Shown here piece after piece: positions 18,820 through 28,546 of a stretch of DNA of 64,000 nt (position 1 is its first letter; every line of letters begins with the position of its first letter). The notes under the pieces were generated by a model that saw only the letters and a list, made by a program, of their open reading frames with translations, made no database searches and was not told the origin of the DNA. The position numbers were made by a program, and so were the translations under genes. This stretch comes from Halorussus lipolyticus (GTDB lineage: Archaea; Halobacteriota; Halobacteria; Halobacteriales; Haladaptataceae), in contig NZ_CP119804.1 in the NCBI RefSeq assembly GCF_029338375.1, positions 1,550,001-1,614,000 of the forward strand, written 5' to 3'.

Positions 18820-18856
18820 CCGGGCGAACAGCCGATTTCGGCTGTCCCGATTCGAC

Positions 18857-19948
18857 TCAGTGGTCTAGCTCCTGCACGTCGTTCTCCGCGAGGAAGGAGT
18901 CCAGCCACGCCTTCTGGTCTTGCAGGTTCGGCGGCAGGTCGGCGTACACCCGGTCGAACACGTCGTGGGGGTCGCCCGGTTCGACCGACTCGGCGCGCTC
19001 GACCGCTTCGTCCAGCTCGGCGTCAACTTCGTCCTCGACTTCGGCGACGAACTCGTCGTCCAACACGCCCTGCTCGCGGAGGTACTCCTCGTAGCGTTCG
19101 AGGGGGTCGGCAGTCCGCCAGTCGGGCAGGTCCCGTGCGGCCTCCTCGTACTGACTCGGGTCGTCACTAGTCGTGTGGGCACCCTGTCGGTAGGTCAGAC
19201 TCTCGACCAGTACGGGGTCGCCGTCGCGGGCCGAATCGAGGGCCTCGGCGACCGTCTCGCGGACCGCGAGTGGGTCGTTGCCGTCAACCTGCACGCCCTC
19301 GAACCCGTAGGCGTCGGCTTTCTGGGCGATGGTGTCCGAAGCGGTTTGGCGGTGACGAGGCAGGCTAATCGCCCACTCGTTGTTCTCGCAGAAGAAGACG
19401 GTCGGCGCGTCGAAGACGCCCGCGAAGTTCAGGCCCTCGTGGAAGTCGCCCTCGCTGGTCGCGCCGTCGCCGAAGTAACAGAGCGCGGCGTGGTTCGTCT
19501 CGTCGCCATCCACGTCCTGTCGGTAGTTCATCGCCATCCCTGCCCCGGCGGCGTGAGGAATCTGGGTAGCGATAGGGACCGCTTGGGGGAAGTTAGGGAC
19601 CTCGTGGCCCGAGTGGAACTCCGGCATGCCACGCCGGAACAGCAGGACGTCGCTCATCGGCACGTCGCGGGCGATTTGCATCGCGTTCGACCGGTAGGTC
19701 GGGAAGAGCCAGTCGTCGTCTTCCATCGCCAGCGCGGCACCGACCTGCGAACCCTCTTGGCCCTTGTAGGGCGGCCAACTGCTCATCCAGCCTCTGCGCT
19801 GGAGCGCCAGCGCTCGCTCGTCGAACGCTCTCGCTCGAACCATGTCCCGGTACGTTTGTCGGGCCTCCTCGGGCGAAAACGGCGTCTCCGAGAGGTCCCG
19901 CTCGCCGATGATGCGGTTCATGCGCCGCGATTTGTCCGCCCCTCGCAT
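18857..19948 (-). CDS. 2-oxoacid dehydrogenase E1 alpha subunit (TPP-dependent)
   Basis: This 363-residue E1-alpha subunit decarboxylates pyruvate or a branched 2-oxoacid using thiamine pyrophosphate. The TPP motif GDGATSEGDFHEGLNFAGVF...FFCENN is at about residues 160-190, and YRQGAHTTSDDPSQY carries the phosphorylation-loop-like segment. Two in-frame starts exist, ATG 19948 (MRGADKSRR) and ATG 19921 (MNRIIGERD); I used the first. The expected E1-beta, E2 and E3 genes are not adjacent, unlike classical pdh/oad operons, so it is an orphan subunit in this window. Confidence 0.87.
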   Translation of the reverse strand: MRGADKSRRMNRIIGERDLSETPFSPEEARQTYRDMVRARAFDERALALQRRGWMSSWPPYKGQEGSQVGAALAMEDDDWLFPTYRSNAMQIARDVPMSDVLLFRRGMPEFHSGHEVPNFPQAVPIATQIPHAAGAGMAMNYRQDVDGDETNHAALCYFGDGATSEGDFHEGLNFAGVFDAPTVFFCENNEWAISLPRHRQTASDTIAQKADAYGFEGVQVDGNDPLAVRETVAEALDSARDGDPVLVESLTYRQGAHTTSDDPSQYEEAARDLPDWRTADPLERYEEYLREQGVLDDEFVAEVEDEVDAELDEAVERAESVEPGDPHDVFDRVYADLPPNLQDQKAWLDSFLAENDVQELDH

Positions 19949-20023
19949 AGTGGTTCCGGAAAAAACTGCGCCCGAATCGGACCACCCAAACAACCTTGCA
20001 TGCGCATGTCCAACCCGAGTTGC

Positions 20024-20668
20024 ATGAGCGTCATCGCGGAGTTGTCCGTTCCCGTCGAGGACTTCCCGCTCGGGCAGGCACTCGACGCGACCCCCGAGAT
20101 GCAGGTCGAACTGGAGCGCATCGTACCCACCGGCGGGGGCGCACTCCCATTCTTCTGGGTGTGGGGTGACGACGTGAGTACGTTCGTCGGCGCGCTACGG
20201 GACAACTCCGGCATCGAGAGCGTCGCAGTGTTGGACGAAGTGGACAACGGCGCGCTGGTCCGGGCGGTCTGGTCGGACAAACCCGGCCTTATCGAGGGCG
20301 TCCTTCGGTCGGAGGCCACGCTGTTAGAGGTCCGGCGACGCGATAGCGTGTGGGAGTTCCGACTCCGGTCACCCGACCGCGGGGGCATCGTGAACCTCCA
20401 GCGCTACTGCGCCGACAACGACATCGACCTCCGACTCAACTGGATTCACACTCTGACCGAAGTCGAGGCCGGCCAGCAGTACGGACTGACCGACGACCAG
20501 CGAGCGACCATCGTGACCGCCTTCGAAGCGGGCTACTTCGACGAGCCGAGAGAAACGACCTTAGAGGAGATTTCCGAACAGTTCGACATCTCTCCTCGGG
20601 CAGTCTCGAAGCGAATGCGCCGAGGACTCCGGAACCTCGTCGCGGCCACGCTGGTCACCGACGACTGA
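20024..20668 (+). CDS. Bat-type (bacterioopsin activator) HTH regulator
   Basis: This 214-residue haloarchaeal regulator has an N-terminal sensory part starting SVIAELSVPVEDFPLGQAL, and a C-terminal HTH_10 domain (about 155-210) with YGLTDDQRATIVTAFEAGYFDEPRETTLEEISEQF. No GAF or PAS domain is present. I preferred the ATG at 20024 because it gives the family N-terminus; in-frame ATGs at 20000 and 20006 are alternatives. It is divergent from the E1-alpha gene. Targets are unknown. Confidence 0.82.
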   Translation: MSVIAELSVPVEDFPLGQALDATPEMQVELERIVPTGGGALPFFWVWGDDVSTFVGALRDNSGIESVAVLDEVDNGALVRAVWSDKPGLIEGVLRSEATLLEVRRRDSVWEFRLRSPDRGGIVNLQRYCADNDIDLRLNWIHTLTEVEAGQQYGLTDDQRATIVTAFEAGYFDEPRETTLEEISEQFDISPRAVSKRMRRGLRNLVAATLVTDD

Positions 20669-20779
20669 AACCTATTTAAAACCCTTCGCTGACGAACCCC
20701 CGAGGGTACGCTGTCGGGGCGCTAGTGTTCGACGTAGCGACTCTACAGAGACCGTCGTGGTCTGCGAGTTCGAACATCC

Positions 20780-21073
20780 ATGAGCGAGAAGCAATCAGCA
20801 CTCGACCCCGGAACGGTACTGACGTACGAAGTAGCCGACGACCAGTCCCTCAGCGAGGGCGTCGTGGCGGCGGTCGCCGCGGTGTCGAACACGGACCCGG
20901 CCACGATGGACCCGCTGGCCGAGGCTATCGACCCCGACGCCTTAGACGCCCTTTTCGCCGACCAATACGACGGGACGCCCCGGTCGGGAGGACGCACCCG
21001 GTTTTCCTTCTTCGGCTACGAACTCGTCGTGACCGGCGACGGCCTCGTCTCCGTGGTGGACGCGCCGCGGTAG
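20780..21073 (+). CDS. HalOD1 output-domain protein
   Basis: This 97-residue stand-alone HalOD1 domain (halobacterial output domain 1) shows SLSEGVVAAVAAVSNTDPATMDPLAEAIDPDALDALF, then FSFFGYELVVTGDGLVSV. Such proteins are thought to be response outputs in haloarchaeal signalling; the molecular activity is unknown. It has its own promoter region of about 110 bases after the Bat-type gene. Confidence 0.8.
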   Translation: MSEKQSALDPGTVLTYEVADDQSLSEGVVAAVAAVSNTDPATMDPLAEAIDPDALDALFADQYDGTPRSGGRTRFSFFGYELVVTGDGLVSVVDAPR

Positions 21074-21183
21074 CCTCGTTTCTCCCGTCGTCCACCGCCG
21101 CAGTTTCAGGGTCGCCAGTCGGCCGACGACTCGCTATCGCCGATTCCCCAACGATTATCGCCTCTCCGGCGCACGTCTCTGCC

Positions 21184-22758
21184 ATGACAGCGGCGGCAGA
21201 CTACATCTTCACGAACGCAGAAGTCCACACGCTCGGCGAACCGGGCGAGGAGGCCGAGGCGGTGGCGGTCCGCGACGGCGAAATCGTGCGTGTAGCTGAC
21301 GAGTACGAAGTCGAGTTTCTGAACGGCGTCGAGACCGAGGTGGTGGACCTCGGTGGGCGGGTCCTCCTGCCGGGGTTCATCGACGCTCACACGCACCTCC
21401 AGCATCTGGGGCGCTCGCTGGTCCACGCCGACCTCTCGGTGGCCTCCTCGCCCGGCGACTGCGTGGAGTTGCTCGCCGAGACGGCAGACGCCGCCGACGC
21501 GAGCGACGAGGCGGACGACGACTGGATTCTCGGGTTCGGCTACGACGAGAGTACGTGGGACGACTCCCGATACATCGACCGCGAGGACTTAGACGCCGTG
21601 AGCGACGAGCGCCCGATTGCGGCCTTCCGCGAGGACATGCACATCGCGGCGGTCAACTCGGTCGCGCTGGACCGCTACGTCGCCGAGATGCCCGACGACG
21701 ACGTTCACGCCGAGGAGGGCGAACCCACGGGCGTCATCGTCGAGGAGGCCGTGGACGTAATCTACGAGGCCATCGAACCCGACACCGAACAGACCCGCGA
21801 ACTCGTGACGGCCGCCCAGCGCGAGGCCAACCGGTTGGGCGTCACGGGCGTCCACGACATGGTTCGGGACTCGCGCGCCCCCGAGGTCTACCGCCAGATG
21901 GACATGGACGGCGACCTCTCGCTTCGCGTGCGAATCAACTACTGGTCGGACCACCTCGACGCTCTCGTGGAGACCGGACTACGGACCAACCACGGGAGCG
22001 AGTTCGTCCGGACCGGCGGCGTCAAGACGTTCACCGACGGGAGTTTCGGCGGTCGGACCGCCAAACTCTCGGACCCCTACGCCGACGCCGACGACGCCGA
22101 GGAGGTCGAAGACGACGAGACCGGCCAGTGGGTCGTCTCGCCCGACGAACTCCGGGAACTCGTCGCCGAGGCCGACGGCGCTGGCTTCCAGATGACCGCC
22201 CACGCCATCGGCGACGAAGCGGTCGATGCAGTCCTGTCGGCCTACGCCGAGACCGACAGTCCCGGTGAGGCCCGCCACCGGGTCGAACACGCCGAACTCA
22301 CCGACGACGAGGCGGTCGAGAAGTTCGCCGAATCGGGCGTGGTGGCCTCGGTCCAGCCGAATTTCCTGAAGTGGGCCCAAGAGGGCGGTCTCTACGACGA
22401 GCGCCTCGGCACCGAGCGCAGAGAGCGGTCGAACCGCTACGCCGACCTGCTGGAAGCGGGCGCTCCGCTGGCGTTCGGGAGCGACTGTATGCCCCTCGAC
22501 CCCCTGTTTGGAATCCACCAGACGGTCAACGCGCCCGCCGAGCGCCAGCGCCTCTCGGTGACGGACGCCCTGCGGGCCTACACCCGCGGCGCGGCCTACG
22601 CCGGGTTCGACGAGGACCGATTGGGAACGATTGCGGAGGGCAAAAGGGCGGATTTGGTGGCGCTCGAACGCTCGCCGTGGGAGCATCCCGAGGACATCGA
22701 AAACATCGACGTGGCGCTGACGATTGTGGACGGCGACGTGGTGTACGACGGTCGGTGA
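21184..22758 (+). CDS. YtcJ-like amidohydrolase
   Basis: This 524-residue metal-dependent hydrolase is of the amidohydrolase_3/YtcJ type. The N-terminal beta-sandwich gives way to a TIM barrel with the metal motif GFIDAHTHLQHLG (about residues 63-75). It continues with FTDGSFGGRTA, HAIGDEAVD, HRVEHAELT and GSDCMPLDPLFGI. Members act on formamides, hydantoins or other cyclic amides; the substrate is not predictable. The ATG at 21184 starts MTAAADYIFTNAEVHTL, the expected first strand. Confidence 0.83.
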   Translation: MTAAADYIFTNAEVHTLGEPGEEAEAVAVRDGEIVRVADEYEVEFLNGVETEVVDLGGRVLLPGFIDAHTHLQHLGRSLVHADLSVASSPGDCVELLAETADAADASDEADDDWILGFGYDESTWDDSRYIDREDLDAVSDERPIAAFREDMHIAAVNSVALDRYVAEMPDDDVHAEEGEPTGVIVEEAVDVIYEAIEPDTEQTRELVTAAQREANRLGVTGVHDMVRDSRAPEVYRQMDMDGDLSLRVRINYWSDHLDALVETGLRTNHGSEFVRTGGVKTFTDGSFGGRTAKLSDPYADADDAEEVEDDETGQWVVSPDELRELVAEADGAGFQMTAHAIGDEAVDAVLSAYAETDSPGEARHRVEHAELTDDEAVEKFAESGVVASVQPNFLKWAQEGGLYDERLGTERRERSNRYADLLEAGAPLAFGSDCMPLDPLFGIHQTVNAPAERQRLSVTDALRAYTRGAAYAGFDEDRLGTIAEGKRADLVALERSPWEHPEDIENIDVALTIVDGDVVYDGR

Positions 22759-23079
22759 GTCGAGTCGGCGATGCGGTAGACGGCCGGAGAGACAGGTCGG
22801 CGGTCTCTCCCGCCACTGAGAAATATCTGCCAGTTTTTAGAAATCAAATAGTTGTCTTAGAGAATCGTATTTATTTCCGTTGGCGCTCGCGGACCGCTCG
22901 CAGTCGAAGCTGTCGCCGAGACGAACTCCCGACCGGTTTCGGTTCGTGCGCCGAGACCGTTTGACTCGTCACCGAACGAGAAAGCCAACAGCACCGGAAC
23001 CAATTCACCGCCCAGCTATGAAGAGAAAATATTTTCAATACTGGCCACCGAAGTCTGTTGCAATCGGAGGTGGCTGACT
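22759..23079. other. Intergenic region upstream of nadABC
   Basis: No gene is supported. It holds AT-rich patches at 22835-22880 and 23020-23040; the second contains a palindrome and is the likely nadA promoter. A good ribosome-binding site GGAGGTG (23066-23072) precedes the GTG at 23080. Confidence 0.45.
23025..23036 (+). promoter_or_regulatory. Palindrome in the nadA promoter region
   Basis: The perfect 12-bp palindrome GAAAATATTTTC lies 44 bases upstream of the nadA GTG. It could be the TATA box, an operator, or both; nothing else in the region looks more like a core promoter. Confidence 0.35.
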
Positions 23080-24213
23080 GTGCCAAAAATGGAAACGGCG
23101 GACATCGAAACAGACCTGAGCCTCTTCAAATACGACAACCTCGAGCAGTTGCCCGAGGCCTACCGCGATTTGGACGAGGAGGAACGGCGTGACCGAATCG
23201 AGACGGCGAAGGCCGAGTTGGGCGACGACCTCGTAATCTTGGGCCACAACTACCAGCGCCGGGAAATCGTCGAACACGCCGACTTCATCGGCGACTCCTA
23301 CCAGTTGAGCGTCGAGGCCGCCGAGGCGGACGCCGAATACGTCGTCTTCGGGGGCGTGACGTTCATGGCCGAGTCAGCCGACATCATCACCGACGACGAC
23401 CAGACCGTCATCCTCCCCTCGATGGAGGCGTCCTGCCCGATGGCCGGGATGGCCGAGGCCCTGCAAGTAGACGCCGCGTGGGCCGAGATTACGAACGCGG
23501 CCCCCGACGCCGACATCATTCCCATCACGTACATGAACTCCTACGCCGACCTGAAGGCCTTCTGCGCCGAACAGGGCGGCGCGGTGTGTACCTCCTCGAA
23601 CGCCGACAAGGTGTTCGAGTGGGCATTCGAGCAGGGCGACAAGGTGCTGTTCCTCCCCGACAAGCACCTCGGCGAGAACACCGCCCACCGCCTCGACATG
23701 GCCGAGTCCATCGCCGAGTGGGACCCGTGGGACCCCGAGGGCAAAGACGCCGAGGAGGTCGCTCGGAGCGACATCATCCTCTGGGACGGCTACTGTCAGG
23801 TCCACGAGCGATTCCGCGCCGACCACATCGAACAGGTCCGCGACGAGTACGACGACGCCAACGTCATCGTCCACCCCGAATGCCGGCGCGAGGTCGTTGA
23901 GGCCGCCGACGTGGCCGGAAGCACCGCGACAATCTGCCAGACAGTCGAGGACGCAGACCCCGGCGAGACGTGGGCCATCGGCACCGAGATTCACCTCACC
24001 AACCACCTCCAGCGGTGGCACCCCGAGGTCAACGTCGTGCCCCTCTGTGGCGACGCCTGCATGGACTGCAACGCGATGCGCCAAATCGACCCCAACTACC
24101 TGACGTGGGTCCTCGAAGAACTGGTCGCGGGCCGCGAGCGCAACGTCATCGAAGTCGCCCCGCAGGAGGCCGAACTGGCGGACGTAGCCATGCAGAGGAT
24201 GCTGGATATTTGA
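23080..24213 (+). CDS. nadA: Quinolinate synthase NadA
   Basis: This 377-residue [4Fe-4S] enzyme condenses iminoaspartate with dihydroxyacetone phosphate to quinolinate in NAD synthesis. Landmarks are LGHNYQRREIVEHADFIGDS (substrate site), the cluster Cys in ASCPMAGMA, SNADKVFEWAF, LPDKHLGENTAHRLD, VHPECRREVVEAAD, GTEIHLTNHLQRWHPE and the Cys-rich CGDACMDCN. I chose GTG at 23080, which is 7 bases after GGAGGTG; an ATG at 23089 is too far from that site to be preferred. It leads the nadABC operon, with 2 bases between it and nadB. Confidence 0.93.
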   Translation: MPKMETADIETDLSLFKYDNLEQLPEAYRDLDEEERRDRIETAKAELGDDLVILGHNYQRREIVEHADFIGDSYQLSVEAAEADAEYVVFGGVTFMAESADIITDDDQTVILPSMEASCPMAGMAEALQVDAAWAEITNAAPDADIIPITYMNSYADLKAFCAEQGGAVCTSSNADKVFEWAFEQGDKVLFLPDKHLGENTAHRLDMAESIAEWDPWDPEGKDAEEVARSDIILWDGYCQVHERFRADHIEQVRDEYDDANVIVHPECRREVVEAADVAGSTATICQTVEDADPGETWAIGTEIHLTNHLQRWHPEVNVVPLCGDACMDCNAMRQIDPNYLTWVLEELVAGRERNVIEVAPQEAELADVAMQRMLDI

Positions 24214-24215
24214 CC

Positions 24216-25778
24216 ATGACCGAGAACACCCCCACCGACTCCGACACCCCTACTGACTCCGGCACCCCCACCGAGGCCGACGTGCTGGTCGTCGGAAGCG
24301 GAGTCGCCGGATGCGCCGCGGCGCTCTCGGCCGCCCGCGAAGGCGCGGAGGTCCTCGTCGTCACCAAGGCCGAGCGTCCCGAACAGACCACCTCCCACTG
24401 GGCGCAGGGCGGGGTCGCCACGACGCGCTCGGACCCCGAGGCCTTCGAGCGGGACATCATCGAGGCCAGCGCCGACACCGCCGACCCGGAGGCGGTCGAG
24501 GTGCTGGTCGAGGACGCCCCCGAAGCGGTCGAGGACGTGCTGGTCGAGACGCTGGACGTGCCATTCGACCGAAATCCCGACAGTTCGGACTTCGACTACG
24601 GGCAGGAAGCGGCCCACTCCGAACCCCGCATCCTCCACGTCAACGCCAGCACCGGCAAGCACCTCCTCGGACCCTTCCTGAACCACCTCGACGACCACGA
24701 GCGAGTCACCGTCCGGGCCGACACCGCCGCGCTCGACCTCATCACCCACGAGGGCCGGGTCCACGGCGCTGTCGTGGAACAGGACGGCGAGCGCGAGTCG
24801 GTCTTCGCGGGCGCGACGGTCCTCGCCACCGGCGGCATCGGCGCGCTCTACCGGAACTCCACGAACCCCGAGACGGCGACCGGCGACGGGATTGCGATGG
24901 CCGCCCTCGCGGGGGCCGACGTGGAGGACATGGCGTACATCCAATTCCATCCGACCGCCTATGCCGGCGAGGACCCCTTCCTCGTCAGCGAGGCGGTCCG
25001 AGGAGAGGGCGCGCTCCTCCGGAACGCCGACGACGAGCGATTCATGCCCGACTACCACGAGGACGCCGAACTCGCCCCGCGCGACGTGGTTGCCCGCGCA
25101 GTCGCGGACGAGCGCGAGCGCACGGGCGGGGTGTATCTAGACGTATCCCCGCTACGCTTCGCCGAGTCGTTCCCGGACCTCGCCGAGAAGTGCGAGGCCC
25201 GCGGCGTGGACTGGGAGTCGGGCATCCCGGTCGAACCGAGCGAGCATTTCCTCTGTGGCGGCATCGCGGTGGACGACCGCGGCCGGACCGACTTGGACCG
25301 CCTCTTTGCGGTCGGCGAGTGCGCCCGGACCGGCGTCCACGGCGCGAACCGCTTGGCGTCCACGAGTCTGCTGGAGGGTCTCGTCTGGGGCCTGCGCGCC
25401 GGGGAGTCCGCTGTCGGATTCGACCCGGAGCGCGTCGAAGCGCCGGACCTGCTGGACAGGGACCCCGACCTGCCCTCCGGATTCGCCCGCGAGAAGTTCG
25501 TCCGCCTCCGGAGAGTGATGGACGAGCAGGTGGGTCTGCGCCGGACGCCCGACGGACTTCAGCGTGCGACCGCGGTTCTCCGGCGACTCAAGGGCGAGGT
25601 GGACGCCTACACCCGGACCAGAACCTCGCGGAGCCTCTACGAACTCCGGAACGCCAGCGTGGTCTCCCTGCTGGTCGCCCGGCAGGCGATGGACGCCGAC
25701 CCCGTGGGATGCCACGCGCTCGCCGAAGACGAATCGGACGCCGACGACGAGGAGGCCGAGGCCCGTGCGGGTGACTGA
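24216..25778 (+). CDS. nadB: L-aspartate oxidase NadB
   Basis: This 520-residue FAD enzyme oxidises aspartate to iminoaspartate, the substrate of NadA. The dinucleotide fold VVGSGVAGCAAALSA is at about residues 27-41, followed by SHWAQGGVAT, HPTAYAGEDPFLVSEAVRGEGALLRN, and the C-terminal FAD contact GECARTGVHGANRLASTSLLEGLVWG. A low-complexity Thr/Pro/Asp N-terminus of about 22 residues precedes the fold. It ends inside the start of nadC. Confidence 0.93.
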   Translation: MTENTPTDSDTPTDSGTPTEADVLVVGSGVAGCAAALSAAREGAEVLVVTKAERPEQTTSHWAQGGVATTRSDPEAFERDIIEASADTADPEAVEVLVEDAPEAVEDVLVETLDVPFDRNPDSSDFDYGQEAAHSEPRILHVNASTGKHLLGPFLNHLDDHERVTVRADTAALDLITHEGRVHGAVVEQDGERESVFAGATVLATGGIGALYRNSTNPETATGDGIAMAALAGADVEDMAYIQFHPTAYAGEDPFLVSEAVRGEGALLRNADDERFMPDYHEDAELAPRDVVARAVADERERTGGVYLDVSPLRFAESFPDLAEKCEARGVDWESGIPVEPSEHFLCGGIAVDDRGRTDLDRLFAVGECARTGVHGANRLASTSLLEGLVWGLRAGESAVGFDPERVEAPDLLDRDPDLPSGFAREKFVRLRRVMDEQVGLRRTPDGLQRATAVLRRLKGEVDAYTRTRTSRSLYELRNASVVSLLVARQAMDADPVGCHALAEDESDADDEEAEARAGD

Positions 25779-26580
25779 CCGGAAAGTCGAGGACTGGCTA
25801 CGTGAGGACGTGGGCCACCGCGACGTGACCAACCACGTCCCCGGCGAGACCACGGGCCGACTCGTCGCCAAGGAGTCGGGCGTCGCGGCCGGCCTCGATG
25901 CTGGGGCGGCCGTCTTCGACTATCTCGACGTGGACTGCGAGGCCACCGTCGATGCGGGCGAGGAGATTTCGCCGGGCGACGTTCTGCTGGAAGTCGAGGG
26001 TCCCGCCGAGTCGGTCCTCCGGGGCGAGCGAGTCGCGGTCAACGTCGCGGGCCACGCCTCGGGCGTGGCGACGAAGACCCGCCGAGCGGTCGAGTCTGCG
26101 CGCGAGGTCAGCGACGAGGTGGCCATCGCGGGCACCCGGAAGACCACGCCCGGCCTCCGGGGCGTCGAGAAGCGCGCGATTGCGGCGGGCGGCGGGGACA
26201 CCCACCGCCTCACGCTCTCGGGGATGGTCATGGTCAAGGACAACCACGTCGCCGAGATGGGGATGGCGGAGGCCGTCCGGCACTTCCGCGACGAGAAGTC
26301 CTTTGCCACCAAAATCGAGGTCGAAGTCGAACGCCCGGAAGACGCGGCGCGGGCCGCGGAGGCCGGGGCCGACATCGTTCTGCTGGACAACATGACGCCT
26401 GCGGAGGTTTCAGAAGGTGTCGAGGTGCTTCCGGAGGATGTGCTTGCAGAAGCCAGCGGTGGAATTGGAATTTCGGACGTGCCGGAGTACGCCGGGACCG
26501 GCGTGGACGTGATTTCGATGGGGTCGCTGACGCACTCGGCTGATACGTTGGACCTCTCGTTCCGAACTGGCGGCCAATAA
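25765..26580 (+). CDS. nadC: Nicotinate-nucleotide pyrophosphorylase NadC
   Basis: This 271-residue quinolinate phosphoribosyltransferase finishes nicotinate mononucleotide. Motifs are EDVGHRDVTN, the active-site segment GTRKTTPGLRGVEKRA, THRLTLSGMVMVKDNH, EVEVERPEDAARAAEAGADIVLLDNM and ASGGIGISDVPEYAGTGVDVISMGSLTHS. Two GTG starts are possible, 25765 and 25771; the first is 9 bases after GAGGAGG and is used. It overlaps nadB by 14 bases, so translation is coupled. Confidence 0.92.
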   Translation: MRVTDRKVEDWLREDVGHRDVTNHVPGETTGRLVAKESGVAAGLDAGAAVFDYLDVDCEATVDAGEEISPGDVLLEVEGPAESVLRGERVAVNVAGHASGVATKTRRAVESAREVSDEVAIAGTRKTTPGLRGVEKRAIAAGGGDTHRLTLSGMVMVKDNHVAEMGMAEAVRHFRDEKSFATKIEVEVERPEDAARAAEAGADIVLLDNMTPAEVSEGVEVLPEDVLAEASGGIGISDVPEYAGTGVDVISMGSLTHSADTLDLSFRTGGQ

Positions 26581-26896
26581 ATAGTTTCTTTTAACTGCAT
26601 TTGCGTTTCTTTGAGCAATATATAGCGATGTGTTCCGAATCGGAGACAAATAGCGCTAGCTTCAGGTGTGAGCAACGCCGTCTGCCGCAACCGCCCCGCA
26701 CCGCCCCGCAACTGCGGACCACACCCTCCCCAACCGACTGCGTTGCTCGGTCGTCGCTCCCTTCGGTCGCTTCTCCCACGCTACTCATCCCTCGCGCGGT
26801 TGGCGCGACCACTTGCGGGTCGCGCCAGCGCGCGCCGAACCGTCGGGTCGAATTAGCGCGCGCCGGGACGGAAGTCGAAATTTGGTGTTCGACAGC
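26581..26896. other. Convergent intergenic region between nadC and gpmI
   Basis: There is no gene. It contains a direct duplication ACCGCCCCGC-ACCGCCCCGC near 26690-26710 and a strong hairpin at 26801-26827. T-rich sequence follows nadC (26583-26592) and may end its transcript. Confidence 0.45.
26801..26827. repeat. 10-bp perfect hairpin
   Basis: TGGCGCGACC (26801-26810) and GGTCGCGCCA (26818-26827) are exact reverse complements around a 7-base loop. No T-run follows on either side, so it is not a standard archaeal terminator; it lies between two convergent genes. Confidence 0.6.
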
Positions 26897-28459
26897 CTAC
26901 TCCAGCAGGTTCTGCCCGGTCATGGCTTTCGGCTGTTCGACGCCGATGAGCGAGAGGAGCGTCGGCGCGATGTCGCAGAGCGACCCGCCGTCACGGACCG
27001 TCCGGCCGCCGTCGTCGCCCTCAGGGGTGAGGTAGACCAGCGGGACCAGATTGTAGGTGTGGGCGGTGTGGGGGTTCTCCGGGGTGCCCATGTCGTCTGC
27101 GTTGCCGTGGTCGGCGGTGACGAGGACGTGCCCGCCTGCGCTCTCGACGGCTTCCACGAGTCTGCCCAGTTGGGCGTCCACGGCTTCGACCGCTTGCACC
27201 GCGGCGTCGAAATCGCCGGTGTGGCCCACCATGTCCGGGTTGGCGTAATTGAGGACCAGCACGTCGGGGTCGTCGCTCTCGATGGTCGAGATGGCGGTGT
27301 CCGTGACCTCCTCTGCGCTCATCTCGGGTTGCTGGTCGTAGGTCGGCACGTCCGGCGACTCGACGATTTTCCGGACCTCGCCGTCGAACTCGACTTCCCG
27401 CCCGCCGTTGAGGAAGTAAGTGACGTGGGCGTACTTCTCGGACTCGGCAATGCGGAGTTGCGTGAGACCGTGGCCCGCGAGGACTTCGCCGAGGGTGTCC
27501 TCGGGTTGGTGAGGCGGGAAGGCGACGGGGAGGCCGAACTCCTTGTCGTACTGGGTCATCGTCGCCAAGCGAATCTCGGGCGGCGAGGTGTCGAACTCCC
27601 AAACCGGGTCGATGTCGGCCAGCATTCGGGTCAGTTGGCGGGCGCGGTCAGACCGGAAATTGAAGAAGACCGCGGCGTCGCCGTCCGAGAGGGCGGGACC
27701 GCCCTCGATGGTGGTCGGTTCCACGAACTCGTCGGTCGTGTCGCGCTCGTAAGACTCGCGGACCGCTTCGACCGCCGAGGAGGCCTCCCACTCGGCCTCG
27801 CGGTTCACGATGGCGTCGTAGGCGCGCTTGGTTCGCTCCCAGTTCTGGTCGCGGTCCATCGCGTAGTATCGTCCGGAGACGGTGGCCACGTCGCCGGTTC
27901 CCTCGCGCTCTACGACCGCCTCCAATTCGCCGAGGAACTCCTCGCCGCTCTCGGGCGGGGTGTCCCGACCGTCGGTGAAAGCGTGGGTGACCGCATCGAC
28001 GCCGCGCTCGGCGGCCAACTCGATGAGCGCGTAGAGGTGGCGCTGGTCGGAGTGGACTCCTCCCTCGCTCACCAGTCCCATGAAGTGAACGCATCCGTCG
28101 TTCTCTTGGGCGTACTCGAATGCGGCGTCGATGGCGTCGTTGTCACCCAACTCGCCCGCCTCGATGGCGTCTTCGATGCGGGTGTACTCCTGTTTGACCA
28201 CCCGGCCCGCGCCGATGTTGAGGTGGCCGACCTCGCTGTTGCCCATCTGGCCCTCGGGCAGTCCGACCCGCCGCCCGGTGACGTTCAGGGTGCCGTAGGC
28301 CCCCGCCTCGGCGTACCGGTCGAAGTTCGGCGTGTCGGCGGCCTCGATGGCGTTGCGTCCGCCGTCCTCGCTGTCTCGCGGCTTCGCCGCTCGATTTTCC
28401 GAGGCGTTCGCCTCGCTACCTACTCCCCAGCCGTCGAGAATGATGAGCGCGGCTTTCAT
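26897..28459 (-). CDS. gpmI: 2,3-bisphosphoglycerate-independent phosphoglycerate mutase
   Basis: This 520-residue alkaline-phosphatase-fold enzyme interconverts 3- and 2-phosphoglycerate with two Mn ions. The N-terminal LIILDGWGVG holds the first metal site. The active Ser is in GQMGNSEVGHLNIGAGRVV (about 69-87), the phosphotransferase insert contains FTDGRDTPPESG, and VLVTADHGNADDM is the late metal site. This is the long bacterial-type iPGM rather than the short archaeal ApgM. It is divergent from nurA, with 87 bases between. Confidence 0.95.
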   Translation of the reverse strand: MKAALIILDGWGVGSEANASENRAAKPRDSEDGGRNAIEAADTPNFDRYAEAGAYGTLNVTGRRVGLPEGQMGNSEVGHLNIGAGRVVKQEYTRIEDAIEAGELGDNDAIDAAFEYAQENDGCVHFMGLVSEGGVHSDQRHLYALIELAAERGVDAVTHAFTDGRDTPPESGEEFLGELEAVVEREGTGDVATVSGRYYAMDRDQNWERTKRAYDAIVNREAEWEASSAVEAVRESYERDTTDEFVEPTTIEGGPALSDGDAAVFFNFRSDRARQLTRMLADIDPVWEFDTSPPEIRLATMTQYDKEFGLPVAFPPHQPEDTLGEVLAGHGLTQLRIAESEKYAHVTYFLNGGREVEFDGEVRKIVESPDVPTYDQQPEMSAEEVTDTAISTIESDDPDVLVLNYANPDMVGHTGDFDAAVQAVEAVDAQLGRLVEAVESAGGHVLVTADHGNADDMGTPENPHTAHTYNLVPLVYLTPEGDDGGRTVRDGGSLCDIAPTLLSLIGVEQPKAMTGQNLLE

Positions 28460-28546
28460 GCGCGACAGGAGGGCGTCGCGTCCTAACTACCCTTCGGCTT
28501 TCGGGAACCCAATCCTTTTTGCGGAGTTGGCGAGAACCCAACGTCC

